Assembly: GCA_016928495.1 (NCBI GenBank)
Contig: JAFGKQ010000098.1
Location: 1-9,466 of the forward strand
Direction of reading: 5' to 3'
Source of the DNA: Candidatus Fermentibacterales bacterium
GTDB taxonomy: Bacteria; Fermentibacterota; Fermentibacteria; Fermentibacterales; JAFGKQ01
Length of the DNA: 9,466 nt
In this document: piece after piece, positions 8,559-9,466 of the stretch
Layout of the letters: each line of letters opens with the position of its first letter
Numbering within the stretch: position 1 is the first letter of the stretch
Position numbers and translations under genes: made by a program
Notes under the pieces: generated by a model
What the model saw: the letters and a program-made list of their open reading frames with translations, nothing else
Told to the model about the DNA's origin: nothing
The model's database searches: none

Positions 8559-9074
8559 ATGCCACGTGAAGCGCACATTCCAGCCGAGCAGACGGTCACG
8601 CTCCAGGCGGCATGGGTTCAGGGCCCGTATGTCTTGCCGATCGGGCCGGAAGGTCCTGAACGCACGCCGGAGGAAGGGTCGGAGGACTCTTTCGCCCTGA
8701 GCGCCGGGCCGGGACGGGGCGCAACCAGGATAGCAACGAAGCTTGCAGCACTCAGCGGAAGACAGGCGTTCCGCAGGTTGTACCGCCGGGGAACCCGTCT
8801 GAGAGGGTCTGTGATCTCCGTGGTCTTCGCGCGGACCGGTTCGAGAACGGTCAGGCTGGGCTTCTCGGTGCCCGGACGCCTCGGCGGGAGCGTGCTGCGC
8901 AACAGGTTCAAGAGGCAGGTCAGGGAATTCGTCAGGCTGGAGCAAGTGGACGGGGTGGATCTCGTAGTGAGCCCGAATGGGCTGCTGGAGGAAATAGCGT
9001 GCGAGGTGCTTCGGGAGGATCTCCGAGCGATGGCGGAGAGAATCCGCCAGGAGCTGCCGCAAGGATCGCCCTGA
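8559..9074 (+). CDS. rnpA: Ribonuclease P protein component, probably with an N-terminal extension overlapping rpmH
   Basis: The protein cofactor of RNase P, which helps the catalytic RNA trim the 5' leader of pre-tRNA. The conserved core covers about residues 60-165: [12 protein letters not shown] (67-78), the strand SVISVVFAR (84-92), RLGFSV (99-104) and the RNA-binding [10 protein letters not shown] (114-123). The usual Lys-x-Gly-Lys-Ala block before RNR reads GRLGGSV. The start is uncertain. No ATG, GTG or TTG lies in frame between the rpmH stop and the core. The ATG at 8559, 4 bases before the rpmH GTG and behind the shared GGGGAAGGGG, gives 171 residues with about 46 encoded across rpmH, as in Thermus. 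Alternatives are ATG 8505 (no ribosome-binding site), TTG 8634, or CTG 8697 overlapping the rpmH stop (125 residues, usual length, GGAGGA 10 bases upstream). The 3' end overlaps yidD. Confidence 0.9.
   Translation: MPREAHIPAEQTVTLQAAWVQGPYVLPIGPEGPERTPEEGSEDSFALSAGPGRGATRIATKLAALSGRQAFRRLYRRGTRLRGSVISVVFARTGSRTVRLGFSVPGRLGGSVLRNRFKRQVREFVRLEQVDGVDLVVSPNGLLEEIACEVLREDLRAMAERIRQELPQGSP
8566..8700 (+). CDS. rpmH: 50S ribosomal protein L34
   Basis: A very basic 44-residue protein: [20 protein letters not shown] (2-21), then [17 protein letters not shown] (28-44). This is the near-invariant L34 sequence and standard length. L34 is a structural protein of the large ribosomal subunit. The start is GTG at 8566 (read as Met), with AAGGGG 7 bases upstream. 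The gene lies wholly inside the open frame of the longer rnpA reading, which begins 7 bases earlier in another frame. The position divergent from dnaA and directly before rnpA is the classical one. Confidence 0.96.
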   Translation: MKRTFQPSRRSRSRRHGFRARMSCRSGRKVLNARRRKGRRTLSP

Positions 9075-9295
9075 GCGTGATTCAGGGCTACCGGAAGGCG
9101 ATCTCCCCGTTGCTGCCGGCCAGTTGCCGCTTCGACCCGAGCTGCAGCGAGTACGGGCTCATCGCAATCCGCCGCTTCGGCCTGCTGCGTGGCGGCTGGC
9201 TGCTGCTCAGGAGGCTTGCGAGATGCCATCCGTTCTGTGCCGGGGGCGATGACCCGGTGCCGGACCGGTGGAGGGAGACGCGCAACGGTGAGTGA
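8999..9295 (+). CDS. yidD: Membrane protein insertion efficiency factor YidD
   Basis: A small protein with the YidD signature: YRKAISPLL (31-39), [11 protein letters not shown] (43-53), the helix [21 protein letters not shown] (58-78) and GGDDPVP (82-88). YidD assists insertion of membrane proteins with YidC at the inner membrane and probably attaches through an amphipathic N-terminal helix. The GTG at 8999 has an excellent ribosome-binding site (GGAGG, 7 bases away) and would overlap rnpA by 76 bases, giving 98 residues. Similarity to other YidD proteins seems to begin upstream of the GTG at 9077, around [11 protein letters not shown] (21-31), which supports an upstream start. CTG 9071, overlapping the rnpA stop and 5 bases after AAGGA, is another option (74 residues, near the usual length). 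The stop overlaps the yidC start by 8 bases. Confidence 0.9.
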   Translation: MRGASGGSPSDGGENPPGAAARIALSVIQGYRKAISPLLPASCRFDPSCSEYGLIAIRRFGLLRGGWLLLRRLARCHPFCAGGDDPVPDRWRETRNGE

Positions 9296-9466
9296 CCAGA
9301 CCAGACTGATCGTGGCCGCTGCGCTGATGGCTGCGCTTCTGTTCCTGAGCTGGAGCATCATGGGGTCCGGGCGTGGCGGAGATGGCGGGGGCGCCGGCGA
9401 GGGACTCGTCGGGGCCGGGCTCGACTCGACTGGCTCAGCGGCCGGGGCAGCGGCCCCTGTGGATGA
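9288..9466 (+). CDS. yidC: Membrane protein insertase YidC, N-terminal part only
   Basis: 59 codons are visible before the window ends. The GTG at 9288 overlaps the yidD stop (GTGAGTGA); GGAGGGAG lies 10 bases upstream. The product begins [20 protein letters not shown], a short polar start followed by a transmembrane helix (about 7-25). A Gly/Ala/Ser-rich low-complexity linker follows, leading to what would be the periplasmic domain. No lipobox cysteine is visible, which fits the YidC of diderms rather than the lipoprotein SpoIIIJ type. The insertase core lies beyond the window, so the call rests on the N-terminal layout and the conserved rpmH-rnpA-yidD-yidC order. Confidence 0.88.
   Translation, partial: MSDQTRLIVAAALMAALLFLSWSIMGSGRGGDGGGAGEGLVGAGLDSTGSAAGAAAPVD

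Noticed and set aside
8403-9361. Minus-strand frames opposite rpmH, rnpA and yidD
   Set aside because: Antisense shadows of clearly identified genes.

Overview
This window is a chromosomal replication-origin neighbourhood from a GC-rich bacterium. A leftward block (minus strand) holds dnaA, dnaN, a DciA/DUF721 gene, gyrB, gyrA and the start of an unrecognised gene. It diverges from a rightward block (plus strand) of rpmH, rnpA, yidD and the first codons of yidC. This dnaA/rpmH divergence is the classic layout around oriC in many phyla. The YidC N-terminus has a signal-anchor helix followed by a long Gly/Ala linker, with no lipobox visible in the part present. That fits a diderm (Gram-negative type) organism. 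GyrB is the short form (643 residues), without the insertion found in gammaproteobacteria. I cannot place the organism more closely; an uncultured lineage is possible.

Layout: 1-513 (minus) is the 5' part of an unknown gene overlapping the gyrA stop. 503-3031 is gyrA, 3083-5014 gyrB and 5007-5318 dciA. 5319-5504 holds a candidate promoter and structured leader where recF would often lie. 5505-6620 is dnaN. 6621-6903 is the probable oriC: an AT-rich triplet tract next to a row of DnaA-box-like sites, all in one orientation. 6904-8232 is dnaA. 8233-8558 is the divergent dnaA/rpmH gap, with one perfect DnaA box and a candidate rpmH promoter. 8566-8700 is rpmH, 8559-9074 rnpA, 8999-9295 yidD, and 9288 to the end yidC.

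How the genes work together: DnaA opens the origin, DciA is the likely helicase loader, DnaN is the sliding clamp and GyrA/GyrB remove positive supercoils ahead of the forks. On the other side, L34 is a ribosomal protein, RnpA is the protein subunit of RNase P, and YidD/YidC serve membrane protein insertion.

The most interesting feature is the rpmH/rnpA pair. The RnpA core has no ATG, GTG or TTG start after rpmH. Its frame is open through the whole of rpmH, and an in-frame ATG lies exactly four bases before the rpmH GTG, behind a shared purine-rich ribosome-binding stretch. This matches the arrangement known from Thermus, where rnpA completely overlaps rpmH. A rival reading is a CTG start overlapping the rpmH stop (CTGA). 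The rnpA/yidD junction has the same 12-base sequence around its stop, again with an in-frame CTG.
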